A stretch of DNA of 57,088 nt, taken from NCBI GenBank assembly GCA_030619685.1, contig JAUXAX010000010.1, positions 1-57,088 of the forward strand, written 5' to 3'. Position numbers and translations under genes: made by a program. The notes beneath the pieces were generated by a model. It searched no databases. It was not told the origin of the DNA and saw nothing but the letters and a program-made list of their open reading frames with translations. Shown one piece after another: positions 7,810 through 16,285 of this stretch (within the stretch, counting starts at the first letter, position 1; every line of letters starts with the position of its first letter). The DNA is from Dehalococcoidia bacterium. Its GTDB lineage: Bacteria; Chloroflexota; Dehalococcoidia; SZUA-161.

Positions 7810-8490
7810 ATGTCAGAAGTGAGTCAGTGCAAGCCATACGGTGACCCCAGCAGAGCAAAGCTCTTCATCATAGGCCATGACCCCAGACTTCAGCGAAGTG
7901 ACACCGAGACCAAGCATGTATTCTTCTTAGACCTGCTAGAATCTCCTCCTCCGCAGGCCAGCCCTGAGCGGGCCAAATACAGCCTGGCCCGTTCAACAAT
8001 CGAATATATCATGCTTCTTATTGGATGGCGTTTGCCCATCACGGAGATGTACTTCACCAATCTGTGCAACGAGTTTCTTGAACACGCACCAAAGGGGCAA
8101 ACCGTCCTAATACCGAACGATGTCGCTGACCGAGGCATCAAGGATATTGACTACGCCATCAAGAAGGGCGCTCCTCGCCTGATTCTCCCAATGTCTCTCC
8201 AAGTTTTCTACCATTTAGCAAGAACCAATTTCGTGCCAAATACCGACCTCCGCATCCAGGTCTTCCTTGAGAAAGCAAAACCAAACAAGAAGCACCGCCA
8301 GAGGAAAGCGTACAAGGAATCGGGCAAAGCACCGTTTTTGGATGTCTGCGGCGATGTGTTCTATCACTCAAATATCCCCGTCGTCCCAATTCTTCACGTG
8401 AAATCGTGGGCTAGAGTAACGCCTAAGAGCGCCTACTTCGGTCCTATGAACAACGCCATCAAGAACATAGCGAAGATGTTTGCGGAATGA
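7810..8490 (+). CDS. UDG-superfamily-like protein, paralog 1
   Basis: About 226 aa. It carries LFIIGHDPRLQ near the N-terminus, a TNLCNEF strand after a helical segment, and a C-terminal PILHVKSW. These positions resemble motif 1 (GxDP) and the late His motif of the uracil-DNA glycosylase fold, but the match is distant, so base-excision activity is not established. It is homologous to the gene at 28441-29100. With TAGAAT at 7781-7786, the transcript start would be about 16 bases before the ATG at 7810, giving a nearly leaderless mRNA; an in-frame TTG lies at 7798. A GIY-YIG gene and a zinc-binding gene follow. Confidence 0.7.
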   Translation: MSEVSQCKPYGDPSRAKLFIIGHDPRLQRSDTETKHVFFLDLLESPPPQASPERAKYSLARSTIEYIMLLIGWRLPITEMYFTNLCNEFLEHAPKGQTVLIPNDVADRGIKDIDYAIKKGAPRLILPMSLQVFYHLARTNFVPNTDLRIQVFLEKAKPNKKHRQRKAYKESGKAPFLDVCGDVFYHSNIPVVPILHVKSWARVTPKSAYFGPMNNAIKNIAKMFAE

Positions 8491-8600
8491 CGCCCCCGCA
8501 AGAGGGAAGGGAAGCCAGGCCAGGATTGCCTGGAGGGGCGAAAAGACGGTGCAAACTGATAGTAGAAAATGAGATATGACGGTTCCTTGAGGGAGGCCTG

Positions 8601-8954
8601 GTGAATTTGCTAGAGTGCGAGCGATGGTATCCTTTGAACGACTTGGCCGTAAAAGATGTTCCAGGACAAGGGCAACATGGCTTTGTGTACATCCTTCGTC
8701 GGCGCAGCACAAAAGAGGTGCTTTACATTGGCGGCACGATGGACTTGCGTCGAAGACTATTTGGCAACTACATTGGTGGAGTTGGGGGCGGGACTACCCA
8801 ACGAATTCACCATTTGCTCTTCAAAGAACGAACCATAACTGATACAGAGGTAGCCTGGAAGGAGGCACCAGACCACGATTCAGAGGAAAAGCAGCTTCGA
8901 CAGGCGTATTTCGCAAAAGAGGGGAAGTTACCTCTTTGGAACAAGCAACTCTAG
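8601..8954 (+). CDS. GIY-YIG nuclease-domain protein
   Basis: 117 aa. The GIY-YIG signature appears as GFVYILRRRS, then EVLYIGGTMDLRRRL (catalytic Tyr/Arg region), with a downstream Glu in DSEEKQLRQAY and a final PLWNKQL, matching the stand-alone GIY-YIG proteins that end in a P-x-x-N motif. The GTG start at 8601 is preceded by GGGAGG. It follows the UDG-like gene by about 110 bases and the next gene begins within about 65 bases, so these likely form one operon. A related but broken copy is at 24286-24603. Confidence 0.8.
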   Translation: MNLLECERWYPLNDLAVKDVPGQGQHGFVYILRRRSTKEVLYIGGTMDLRRRLFGNYIGGVGGGTTQRIHHLLFKERTITDTEVAWKEAPDHDSEEKQLRQAYFAKEGKLPLWNKQL

Positions 8955-8984
8955 TTCCGCTGGGCAAAGAACCGTTTTCGGATG

Positions 8985-9010
8985 CCAAGCCCAGCCAGGC
9001 GGATTTGGAG
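8985..9010 (+). repeat. 26-bp leader repeat, copy 1
   Basis: CCAAGCCCAGCCAGGCGGAT and the six bases after it (TTGGAG) recur at 9700-9725 and 10474-10499, each just before a start codon. Here the final GGAG serves as Shine-Dalgarno for the ATG at 9017. Confidence 0.75.
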
Positions 9011-9016
9011 CGGAAA

Positions 9017-9682
9017 ATGAAAGGAAAGCACGAAATAATACGGGTTAACTTTGAGGGAGTTTGGATGTTGGTTCGGGATTTTGGTGAGGCTGGGGAGCCT
9101 ATTGAATGCGAATGTGGAAACGAAGTGCGGTCTCATCTATGGGAGGTTCCAACTGGCCTGTTCAGCAAAGACTATTTCTTGGCATGCCCGCAGTGTTCTC
9201 GCTATGCGATGATACCTAAACGAGCAGCAGAAGAACTGAACCGTGGTGCAAGACTGGAAGTGCTAAGCGCCATGCGTGAGACACCGGTGGAACTCAAGCG
9301 GGTGTATCGCGAATGGAAGAAGAAACCTCAGTGGTATGAAGCAGCCAGGAATTCAGCCGTTCGACTAACGTGGCTTTGCAGCAAATACAACCCTTCGTTG
9401 TCAGCGGAGCAACTTGTTCATGAGAGGCTCGAAGATAACAGATTGGACAAGGACCACGCGCACTTCTGGAGGTTCGTTAGCCTTATCCTGTTGTTTGAGT
9501 CAAATGAAGTATCAAGATCTGCTGTGACAGGCGAAGGTTCCCCGCTTCGGGCGCTATGGCACCCATCTGTGCCACCGCCTCCGGGGTGGTCGCCAGCGCA
9601 GTGGACTGCATTCCAGCAGCGTGTGAAGGAAACGCATGAACCTCTGGCGGTAGCCTTGGGCTGCGACGTGGATGACTTATAG
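9017..9682 (+). CDS. Hypothetical zinc-ribbon-like protein
   Basis: About 221 aa, not a recognised family. Near residue 30 a CECG pair and about 30 residues later a CPQC pair give a four-cysteine zinc-ribbon-like arrangement. The remainder is helical and rich in Trp/Arg. The start at 9017 is supported by GGAG six bases upstream, provided by the leader repeat. It is probably in the same transcript as the GIY-YIG gene. Confidence 0.65.
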   Translation: MKGKHEIIRVNFEGVWMLVRDFGEAGEPIECECGNEVRSHLWEVPTGLFSKDYFLACPQCSRYAMIPKRAAEELNRGARLEVLSAMRETPVELKRVYREWKKKPQWYEAARNSAVRLTWLCSKYNPSLSAEQLVHERLEDNRLDKDHAHFWRFVSLILLFESNEVSRSAVTGEGSPLRALWHPSVPPPPGWSPAQWTAFQQRVKETHEPLAVALGCDVDDL

Positions 9683-9699
9683 GTGGCGTTTTCAGATGA

Positions 9700-9725
9700 C
9701 CAAGCCCAGCCAGGCGGATTCGGAG
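9700..9725 (+). repeat. 26-bp leader repeat, copy 2
   Basis: Differs from copy 1 by one base (T to C near the end). It overlaps nothing coding: the previous gene stops at 9682 and the lipoprotein starts at 9741 behind a separate GGAGG. Confidence 0.75.
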
Positions 9726-9740
9726 ACTGAAGGAGGCGGA

Positions 9741-10289
9741 ATGAGGAAGCTGGCGATTGTGTTAATCTCATTGCTCATACTGGCGCTTGTCGTTGGGGCT
9801 GTTGGGTGCGATGGGGAGGAGATAACGCCCTCGCCTACACCCACGCCGACGCCTACTCCAACACCTTCACCTTCACCTACGCCAACAGCGACGCCTATCC
9901 CCACACTAACTCCCACACCCACTCCTACTCCTACTCCTACACCAACCCTAACCGCTACGCCGACGCCAAGGCCTAGCCAAGCAGCGGAAATAAAGGCTAC
10001 CATAGTTGAGTTCTATGATACCTTAAATGCACGGGATAAAGAGCACTTCGAGGCGATGCTCGCTGAAGGGGCCGAAGACTGGCTTGCAACCTTAGCTTTA
10101 TCCGAAACCTTACAACTCAAGTTTGAGGTTAATGCCATTGGAGACCCCCACTTCACTAATGATGTCTGCACAGTGGAAGTAACAATTACTTGTGTTGGAG
10201 AGGGCGTCTTCCAGCCCGATGACCCCACAACTACTGATGTGATGAGGCTCGTGTTTGAAGATACTTCATGGAAAGTATCGCTCTTATAG
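9741..10289 (+). CDS. Lipoprotein with Pro-Thr linker and NTF2-like domain
   Basis: About 182 aa. A signal peptide (residues 1-22) ends in a lipobox-like AVGC, so the mature protein should be lipid-anchored outside the membrane. A Pro-Thr repeat (about 28-75) is a flexible stalk. The C-terminal 100 residues (starting [17 protein letters not shown]) look like a small NTF2/SnoaL-type cone with two cysteines. The start has GGAGG four bases upstream. Pro-Thr-stalked lipoproteins are common in Dehalococcoidia. Ligand unknown. Confidence 0.8.
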   Translation: MRKLAIVLISLLILALVVGAVGCDGEEITPSPTPTPTPTPTPSPSPTPTATPIPTLTPTPTPTPTPTPTLTATPTPRPSQAAEIKATIVEFYDTLNARDKEHFEAMLAEGAEDWLATLALSETLQLKFEVNAIGDPHFTNDVCTVEVTITCVGEGVFQPDDPTTTDVMRLVFEDTSWKVSLL

Positions 10290-10456
10290 GAGTAACGTTA
10301 GGGTGCGCTGGCTGTAGTCGTGCTTTCCCCCTGGATTTTCCTGGGTCTGCTAGCGTGGCGTGGGACGCGTGCATAGGTATCGGTGTCGCTTTTATACTTC
10401 TCGGGCTACCGACTCTAATTGCAGGAGCAGCATGGCAATTGGTAAGAGGACGCTAA
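10268..10456 (+). CDS. Possible small membrane protein
   Basis: 62 aa with a hydrophobic segment ([21 protein letters not shown]) near the C-terminus and an N-terminal hydrophobic stretch. It overlaps the end of the lipoprotein gene by 22 bases in another frame, which is compatible with coupling, but the ribosome-binding site is weak. Confidence 0.4.
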   Translation: MESIALIGVTLGCAGCSRAFPLDFPGSASVAWDACIGIGVAFILLGLPTLIAGAAWQLVRGR

Positions 10457-10473
10457 CAAGAGCAAGCCTAAGA

Positions 10474-10499
10474 CCAAGCCCAACCAGGCGGATTTGGAG
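10474..10499 (+). repeat. 26-bp leader repeat, copy 3
   Basis: Differs from copy 1 by one base (CCCAACC for CCCAGCC). It is followed directly by AGGAGGAG and the ATG of a 53-codon gene at 10508. Confidence 0.75.
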
Positions 10500-10507
10500 A
10501 GGAGGAG

Positions 10508-10669
10508 ATGGAGAACAAGCAAATTACATTGAAGGTGACGCTCGAGTTCGATGAAAAGTGGGCTAGTAACTTCACCAGAGAAGAGTTGCTGGAATACCTA
10601 AAGGAGAGGTTGAACTATAGCTTGGGATTCAGGGGCGGGGTCAAGAGGATTAGGATAGTCAATCGGTAA
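10508..10669 (+). CDS. Small 53-aa protein
   Basis: A 53-codon gene beginning MENKQITLKVTLEFDEKW and ending in a Lys/Arg-rich tail (GVKRIRIVNR). A very strong Shine-Dalgarno (GGAGAGGAGGAG) abuts the ATG, preceded by leader repeat copy 3. The pattern suggests a beta strand, a helix (EELLEYLKERL) and a basic end, possibly nucleic-acid binding. No family recognised. Confidence 0.65.
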   Translation: MENKQITLKVTLEFDEKWASNFTREELLEYLKERLNYSLGFRGGVKRIRIVNR

Positions 10670-10931
10670 GAGGAGAAAGGCATTGAAAAAAAATCCTGTC
10701 GCCAGCGCAAAGAAGCCCCAGATTTTAATTCCAGGGCTTCTGCCACTATGCTACCCAAAGGGCCAAGCGGGGATGTAGACAACCCGCTTGCCTCCCCCCT
10801 CGTTCGTTGCCTACAAACCTCCAGAACAAGGGAACTATACTTATTTTAACATATCCTCCCAAGGTATCCGTCAAGAACAACGGTTCAGTTAATTCGTGGT
10901 TTACACTATTTTGGGATGATAGAATAGGGGT

Positions 10932-11777
10932 ATGGGCAAGTTATCGTTCAGGGCAATACTACGAAACCGCAAAGCTAAATCGGGGTTCGCTTCTGGAATA
11001 TTTAGCACCTGTTTTTCTATATTGTGGGGCGGGTTGGCTATGACTGGGTACATAAACCCCACACTAGGATGGATATTGGTAGGCGTTGGATTAGTAGGCG
11101 TTGTCGTCAGTTCAATTATATTTCTATCTGGTAGACAAAGTGTTTACAAGGAATTATTGATAAAAGAAAAAGGAGTAGATTTAAGACAAATCCCAGATAC
11201 ATTAACTGCTATGTTCCAAAAAGTTAGAGATATAAGAGCAAAGCAAGCTATAAAGGGCGTGGATATACAAATAGCTAAACGGATACAAGCAAAGATGGAG
11301 GAGATTACCCCATTCCCCTGGTGGGTAAAAAAGGTTACCCACTATCTGCTAGAAACCAATCAACCTAAAATCTTTGAAAAATGGGTGAATACCTTCCATA
11401 TGAGATACATTGGCTCTGCCTATGACAGAAGGTACGAAAATTATATATGTAATATAGGTGGTGTTTTAGAAACAGAGGGCTTCGGCTTGCGGCAAGCAAT
11501 GGACAATGACAGAGAGTATAAGTCACTAAACAAAAAATTAGAGATGCAATGCACTGGTATTCCTGAGAGAATTCTTAAACCCATATTAAGATATGAGAAC
11601 TATCTATATGGATTTAGTAGTGTGATACTATGGGATGACTTGCGGAAAACTCATTTGGGGCGTCAGTTGCCTAGCAGAGTAGAGGTAAAAATAACACGGT
11701 ATTCGCAGTTAGAAAAAGAGGTAATGGGTAAGTTGGAGGAGGATGTTACAAAGGCAATTAGTAAATATATGGGGTAA
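10932..11777 (+). CDS. Hypothetical two-helix membrane protein
   Basis: 281 aa, AT-richer than its neighbours. Two membrane helices lie at about residues 18-42 and 45-67, followed by a soluble cytoplasmic part with a coiled-coil-like segment (EKGVDLRQIPDTL onward). No enzyme motif was found. The layout of two membrane helices plus a soluble domain resembles membrane effectors in defence loci, but no sensor partner is adjacent. An in-frame ATG at 11040 would remove the first helix. A 59-codon gene begins six bases after its stop. Confidence 0.6.
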   Translation: MGKLSFRAILRNRKAKSGFASGIFSTCFSILWGGLAMTGYINPTLGWILVGVGLVGVVVSSIIFLSGRQSVYKELLIKEKGVDLRQIPDTLTAMFQKVRDIRAKQAIKGVDIQIAKRIQAKMEEITPFPWWVKKVTHYLLETNQPKIFEKWVNTFHMRYIGSAYDRRYENYICNIGGVLETEGFGLRQAMDNDREYKSLNKKLEMQCTGIPERILKPILRYENYLYGFSSVILWDDLRKTHLGRQLPSRVEVKITRYSQLEKEVMGKLEEDVTKAISKYMG

Positions 11778-11783
11778 AAGAAT

Positions 11784-11963
11784 ATGTCCATTTGTAAATA
11801 CTGCAACTCCCCAAGCGTAGTCAGATTCGGCGCATTATTTAAACAAGAATTACGTGATAAGAGAGATTGGAAATCAACTAAGATTGAACTGAACCAGAAC
11901 AACACTCTAATGTTGACTAAGCCGAGAAACCCCTCAGATTTTGACTACAGGGCTTCAGCGTAA
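11784..11963 (+). CDS. Small 59-aa CxxC protein
   Basis: 59 codons starting SICKYCNSPSVVRFG, with one CxxC pair as in the first half of a zinc ribbon; the second half is basic and lacks the other cysteines. It begins six bases after the preceding stop, so it is probably co-transcribed. The 3' end (PSDFDYRASA) resembles a stretch readable at 10712-10745, hinting at a partial duplication. Confidence 0.5.
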   Translation: MSICKYCNSPSVVRFGALFKQELRDKRDWKSTKIELNQNNTLMLTKPRNPSDFDYRASA

Positions 11964-12401
11964 CATCTAGGGCATGTCTCTTGATGGATGGCAACCATCC
12001 GTATATGCCAATTCTGTCGTTGCACTATTCAAGGTTAAGAATCGCTCTTTCTGTTGCACCCTGCTGGAACAAGCTCAAATGGTACTAATTGTTGTGTATT
12101 GTGTCCATGCCATGAGGATGGCGTAGCCGCAACAAGCCCTACACTTGTGCAATTAGAATACCGGACATTGAACTCAACACAAAAAAGGCCAAGGTGTAGG
12201 GTGTCGAGTGCTCCAAAAGGACTTGGTTTCGGAAGGCTCACAATGGGCGGCACAGTCAAGATGAAGCAGAAAAAAAGATGGCCAGAACAGGCGGAGGGGG
12301 AAGTCTCTTGAAGGTGATGGCGATAGGCGATTTTCGGTGAATCTTTTTGACGCGATGCTAAAGGTCTGCGAGAGGCAAGGAGTGAAAGAGGAACCTATTT
12401 C
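11964..12401. other. Intergenic, no confident gene
   Basis: About 440 bases. An 85-codon plus-strand frame at 12054-12311 has no ribosome-binding site and no recognisable motif. The boundary to the higher-GC metabolic cargo falls here. Confidence 0.4.
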
Positions 12402-14099
12402 CTACCTATTGGGAACTCCAAGGGGTAACGCGAAACCGAAAGTTGACCCTTTGCCTATGCGGCTTCTTACCCATATCCGCCCTCTATGAAGCTCCACCAG
12501 CGTCTTGCACAGGGCTAGCCCCAGACCAAGTCCGCTCAAGCGCTCTCTATCACTCTCCTTACGGTGGTAGGGCTCGAATATCCGCCGCTGGTCTTCCTCG
12601 GCTATCCCCGGACCTGTATCCTTAACCTCCACTACCAGGTTCCCATCCTCTTGCTTGGCTCTTAAAGTGATCTTCCCTCCCGCAGGGGTGAATTTGAAGG
12701 CATTGTCGAGCAGATTCAGCACAATCTGCTGCAACCTGACCCTATCACACCACACCGAGGGCAGTGAGGGAGGTAGCTTCAACACGAGGGATTGACCACG
12801 ACTCGAAGCCACTGGAGCCACATCCTGAACCACCTCTCGAAGCAGTTTCAGCACGTCTACCTGTTCGGGCTTTAGCTGGAGCATGCCTACCTCGCCCCTT
12901 GCCAGGTCGAGAAGCTCATCGATCCTGCTGTTCAGTTTAGAGGCGCCTCGGCTGATGTTTCTGGCTATTCTCAGCAAAGTCTCATCTTTGAGTTCAGAAG
13001 TCAGTAACTGACTTGACATCACTACTGGAGTGAGGGGTGTCTTCAGCTCGTGCGCCAGCGCTCTGGTGAATTCTATCCTCTTCTCTATTTCACCTTCCAA
13101 CTGCCGGCGCAAATCTCTTTCCTTTTGGTAGAGCCTTTGTAGCTTCTCCTCTGCCTTCTTACGCTCGGTGATGTCGACGAAATCGGCCATAAAGCAAATG
13201 GGGGTGCCGAAATCGTCTTCGACCATGCTTGCCACCAGATAGACGTCGAAAGTCGCGCCATCCTTTCTCTTGGCGGCCAGTTCACCTGTCCAACCGTGCG
13301 TTTCACGCAACGCTCCTAATAGCAGTAAACCTTCCTTTTCTACCTTCCAGAATGCTGTGATGGGTCTTCCCAAAACCTCTTTTTCATCATCATAGCCCCA
13401 CAGTTTCAGATAAGAGCTGTTCACGTATGTCACATTCCCTTCGAGATCGCAGAGCGCGATTGCGTTGATGGATGCCGCTATGGCCTTATCCTTTATCTTC
13501 AACTCTTCCTCCGCCCGCCTGCGCTGTCCACTTTCAATAATCGTCCATTCTCCTTCCCGGCGAATGAGGGCAAACCGGTGGTTGTCCACCACGTCTATCA
13601 CATCCGATGCCACGCACCTATCAATACAATAGGAACAAATGGCAATCATCCGATAGTCCCCAATGACCTTGTCTACCGCTGCTTCGTAATCAGCGAATTC
13701 TCTCCAATCCCGTTTTTCAAGCCAAGAGAGATTCCCGGCAGCTCGAAGCCCGTCAAACCCTCTTTTCACAGCTTCATTCTCTTTGTTGACCCAACCATGC
13801 AAGACCCTGTCTGGCTCGAATCTCCCCGATTTCGTGTACCACTCATTGGCGTCGAGTATCTCTATCTGACCCTTATCAACGTAATCATCCAAATTCCCGA
13901 GCGCCTTTCTTAAAGTTGCCTTTGCATCTTCCGCTCCTAAAGGGTCTGAAGTAATCCACAGGCACAATTCGTTATTTTCCAATCCTACGGTGAAGTAGGG
14001 TATCAGAATTTCGGTCAAGTCTTCCTTCTTCCGGTAAAAGTGACACAAGTGTGTACCCCACCAGACATCACCCACAATATCAATCCCCGTGTTCCTCAT
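12402..14099 (-). CDS. MEDS-PAS sensor histidine kinase
   Basis: About 565 aa. The N-terminal 180 residues form a MEDS/DcmR-type sensory domain (GTHLCHFYRKKEDL, EWYTKSGRF, YCIDRC), next a PAS domain (IAASINAIALCDLEGNVTYV) with PAC, a short coiled coil, a HisKA domain with the phospho-acceptor in ALAHELKTPL, and an HATPase domain with N box (LLDNAFKF), DTGPG and GLGLAL motifs. No membrane helices, so it senses a cytoplasmic signal. The start at 14099 follows GAGGGGAGGGG. No response regulator is adjacent. MEDS domains are typical of methanogens and methylotrophs. Confidence 0.9.
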   Translation of the reverse strand: MRNTGIDIVGDVWWGTHLCHFYRKKEDLTEILIPYFTVGLENNELCLWITSDPLGAEDAKATLRKALGNLDDYVDKGQIEILDANEWYTKSGRFEPDRVLHGWVNKENEAVKRGFDGLRAAGNLSWLEKRDWREFADYEAAVDKVIGDYRMIAICSYCIDRCVASDVIDVVDNHRFALIRREGEWTIIESGQRRRAEEELKIKDKAIAASINAIALCDLEGNVTYVNSSYLKLWGYDDEKEVLGRPITAFWKVEKEGLLLLGALRETHGWTGELAAKRKDGATFDVYLVASMVEDDFGTPICFMADFVDITERKKAEEKLQRLYQKERDLRRQLEGEIEKRIEFTRALAHELKTPLTPVVMSSQLLTSELKDETLLRIARNISRGASKLNSRIDELLDLARGEVGMLQLKPEQVDVLKLLREVVQDVAPVASSRGQSLVLKLPPSLPSVWCDRVRLQQIVLNLLDNAFKFTPAGGKITLRAKQEDGNLVVEVKDTGPGIAEEDQRRIFEPYHRKESDRERLSGLGLGLALCKTLVELHRGRIWVRSRIGKGSTFGFALPLGVPNR

Positions 14100-14667
14100 C
14101 TCCCCTCCCCTCATGAGTAAAAAGTTTGCTTGTTTGGTCTTCTCAAAGGAGTTGCCAAGCCATGCTATGGGTGTCACACTATTCGCAAGGACAAGTGCGG
14201 TTTCCCAAACCGACTGCGCCCGTGCCTGCTACAGAGGTCTGCCCCTCAGCGGGAGCAGAGCAGAAATAGGGATATGAAATCAGGGTAGGTCGTTAAAGAA
14301 CTTCGAGGATATCTTATACTACTCGCATGGGCATTTGTCAACTGAGGAGCAATACAGCCTCGGACAACCTTCCTATGTGGAGCAGTGTCCCAAAAAGGAA
14401 GTGCTTCTGGAGCGTTACGGTGCTCGAGAAAGACTTCATTTTGGGCAAGCGGTGATTGGGTTCGTGCAGCCATCACCATCAGAATGTCAACAATTGCCCT
14501 GAATTGCACAATATGGACAATCGTTCACTTATAGCCAGAACCGACCAAAGGTCGCTCCCAAACGGGAATACCTAGTGTAGCTTGGATTGCACTAAACTAA
14601 GGGGACGCTCGAAAAGGGCTTCTTAACGTGACTGCAACTCTGACAAGCGGTCAGGCACCATTAAATC
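14100..14667. other. Intergenic, no gene recognised
   Basis: About 570 bases between the kinase start and the CoA-transferase end. Frames here lack start signals and motifs; no clear terminator hairpin was seen. Confidence 0.4.
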
Positions 14668-15333
14668 CTATAGCTCGATCTCTTTCAAGTCTGGAGCAAT
14701 ACTGAGCTTGGGCTCGGTCAATGCTTGCACTTCTTGCGTTGTCCAACCCGGAGCTACCTCCTTCAGTAAAAGCCCCTCCGGCGTAACCTCGACCACAGCC
14801 AGGTCGGTTATGATTAGATCTGCACTCTCTCTTGCTGTAAGGGGATATGTGCACTTCTTTACGATCCGATAACCGCCATCCTTCGTATTATGCTCCATGG
14901 TGATGATCACCTTTTTCGCCCCCACAGCCAAATCCATTGCGCCACCTATGGTGCCGCCGAGGGCATCGTCGCCGGTGTTCCAGTTGGCCAGGTCTCCCTT
15001 CTCCGAAACCTGAAAGCCCCCCATGATACTTATCATCCGCCCGCTCCTTATCATGGCAAAGGAGACGAGCACATCAAAGACAGCCATGCCAGGCGCCGGG
15101 GTGCAAAACCGCCCGCTGGCGTCGATGTAACGCCAATCTGCCTTTTCGATCTCGTTCGCCAATACCAGAGGTCCGTACCCTAGAATACCGCTCTCCGTTT
15201 GAAACCTGATGCCCTCGGGCACATAGAGCGCGCACAGAGTTGGAAGCCCGAACCCAAGATTGACGCAGTCACCAGCCTTGAGTTCCTTCGCCGCCCTCAT
15301 CGCAATGGTATCCCTATCAAGTCGTTGCTTCAT
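14668..15333 (-). CDS. 3-oxoacid CoA-transferase family, subunit B
   Basis: About 221 aa. Family I CoA-transferases move CoA between carboxylates through a glutamyl-CoA thioester; the catalytic Glu lies in TESGILG (Glu47). Other family signatures are the GDCVNLGFGLP strand-turn and the GGAMDLAVGAKK stretch. The start at 15333 follows GGAGGT by seven bases. It lies 19 bases after the subunit A gene, so they form one operon. The substrate cannot be read from sequence. Confidence 0.9.
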   Translation of the reverse strand: MKQRLDRDTIAMRAAKELKAGDCVNLGFGLPTLCALYVPEGIRFQTESGILGYGPLVLANEIEKADWRYIDASGRFCTPAPGMAVFDVLVSFAMIRSGRMISIMGGFQVSEKGDLANWNTGDDALGGTIGGAMDLAVGAKKVIITMEHNTKDGGYRIVKKCTYPLTARESADLIITDLAVVEVTPEGLLLKEVAPGWTTQEVQALTEPKLSIAPDLKEIEL

Positions 15334-15352
15334 CTTCCATACCTCCATCGGA

Positions 15353-16141
15353 TTAAGGCTCCGATCGATCATCACTGCCGAACAACATTGTACGCACGAA
15401 GTCGATTTCACCCAACTTATTTATCAATGCCTTCCCTTTCTGGGGAGTGCCCAGGCCCCATTCGGGGATCTCTATAATGCGGTCAACAAATATACCCGGG
15501 GTCACCACGTGCTCGGGATCGATTTCACCCACCTCCACTAGCTTGTCGACCTCAACGATGGTCACCTTGGCCGCCATCGCCATTAGTGGTCCACTCGCTC
15601 TATATCCCTTGTAGACAAGATTGCCAAGCCTGTCCGCTTTGTGAGCTACAACGAACGCGTAGTCGGGCCTTATCGACTTCTGGAGGATGTACTCCTTGCC
15701 ATCGATAACCTTCTTCTCCTTCCCTTCCTCCAGAATGGTTCCCACACCAACAGGGTCATAGATCCCACCCAAGCTGGCGGCACCGGCATAGAGCCTCGAA
15801 GCCATGGTGCCAAACCCAGTGAACTCCACCTCTAACCCCGTTTCCATGTATTCTTTCACAAAGGCACCTGCACCCAGGCGCTGGATACCTACAACGGCGG
15901 CTATCAGCTTCTTCATCTGAGGAAGCAAGACTGAGGGCATGGTACCCTCCTCCTCGCTCCAAACCAGGGGTATGAACACGTGAGCGATAACGGTGAGATC
16001 CTTTACGCCCTTCCTCTTGATGGCAGCGATCAGGTTCTGAGGAGTGGCTGGGAAGCCCCAACCCTCTATGGCGATAGAAGCTCCGTCAGGGATGTCAGTC
16101 ACCGCCTCATCGAAGCTAGTCATTACTTTATTTATAGCCAC
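15353..16141 (-). CDS. 3-oxoacid CoA-transferase family, subunit A
   Basis: 262 aa. It matches the alpha subunit of family I CoA-transferases: DGASIAIEGWGFP near residue 20, a central GxGxxG-like region (FTGFGTMASRLYAG) and a C-terminal EVDKLVEVGEIDPEHVVTPG. The GTG start at 16141 is preceded by GGAGGTGTCGC. It is long for the family and diverged, suggesting an unusual acyl substrate. Partner of the downstream subunit B. Confidence 0.9.
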   Translation of the reverse strand: MAINKVMTSFDEAVTDIPDGASIAIEGWGFPATPQNLIAAIKRKGVKDLTVIAHVFIPLVWSEEEGTMPSVLLPQMKKLIAAVVGIQRLGAGAFVKEYMETGLEVEFTGFGTMASRLYAGAASLGGIYDPVGVGTILEEGKEKKVIDGKEYILQKSIRPDYAFVVAHKADRLGNLVYKGYRASGPLMAMAAKVTIVEVDKLVEVGEIDPEHVVTPGIFVDRIIEIPEWGLGTPQKGKALINKLGEIDFVRTMLFGSDDRSEP

Positions 16142-16285
16142 GCGACACCTCCCTTATCTACTCACCCTGAATTTCCTCACCCCATTTTTCAGTCAGTTCA
16201 TACGTTAGGTCTTCATACTCCTTCTCCTGAGAGAGCGGCTTCCCCAACCAATTGGATGAGTATATATGTTCTCCCCCGACTATCG
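16142..16285 (-). other. Short intergenic with C-terminal-like gene remnant
   Basis: Between the SDR stop and the CoA-transferase start, a minus-strand frame of about 40 codons reads like a protein C-terminus (SSNWLGKPLSQEKEY ... ELTEKWGEEIQGE, stop near 16155) but has no usable start codon. It may be the tail of a deleted gene that once joined the SDR to the CoA-transferase operon. Confidence 0.3.

Noticed and set aside
10712..10740. GAAGCCC/GGGCTTC hairpin similar to 11929-11960
   Set aside because: Similarity is only about 70 percent over 35 bases and no T-run follows, so it is not called a terminator or repeat.
12054..12311. 85-codon plus-strand frame
   Set aside because: No ribosome-binding site, no motif, and protein-unlike composition.
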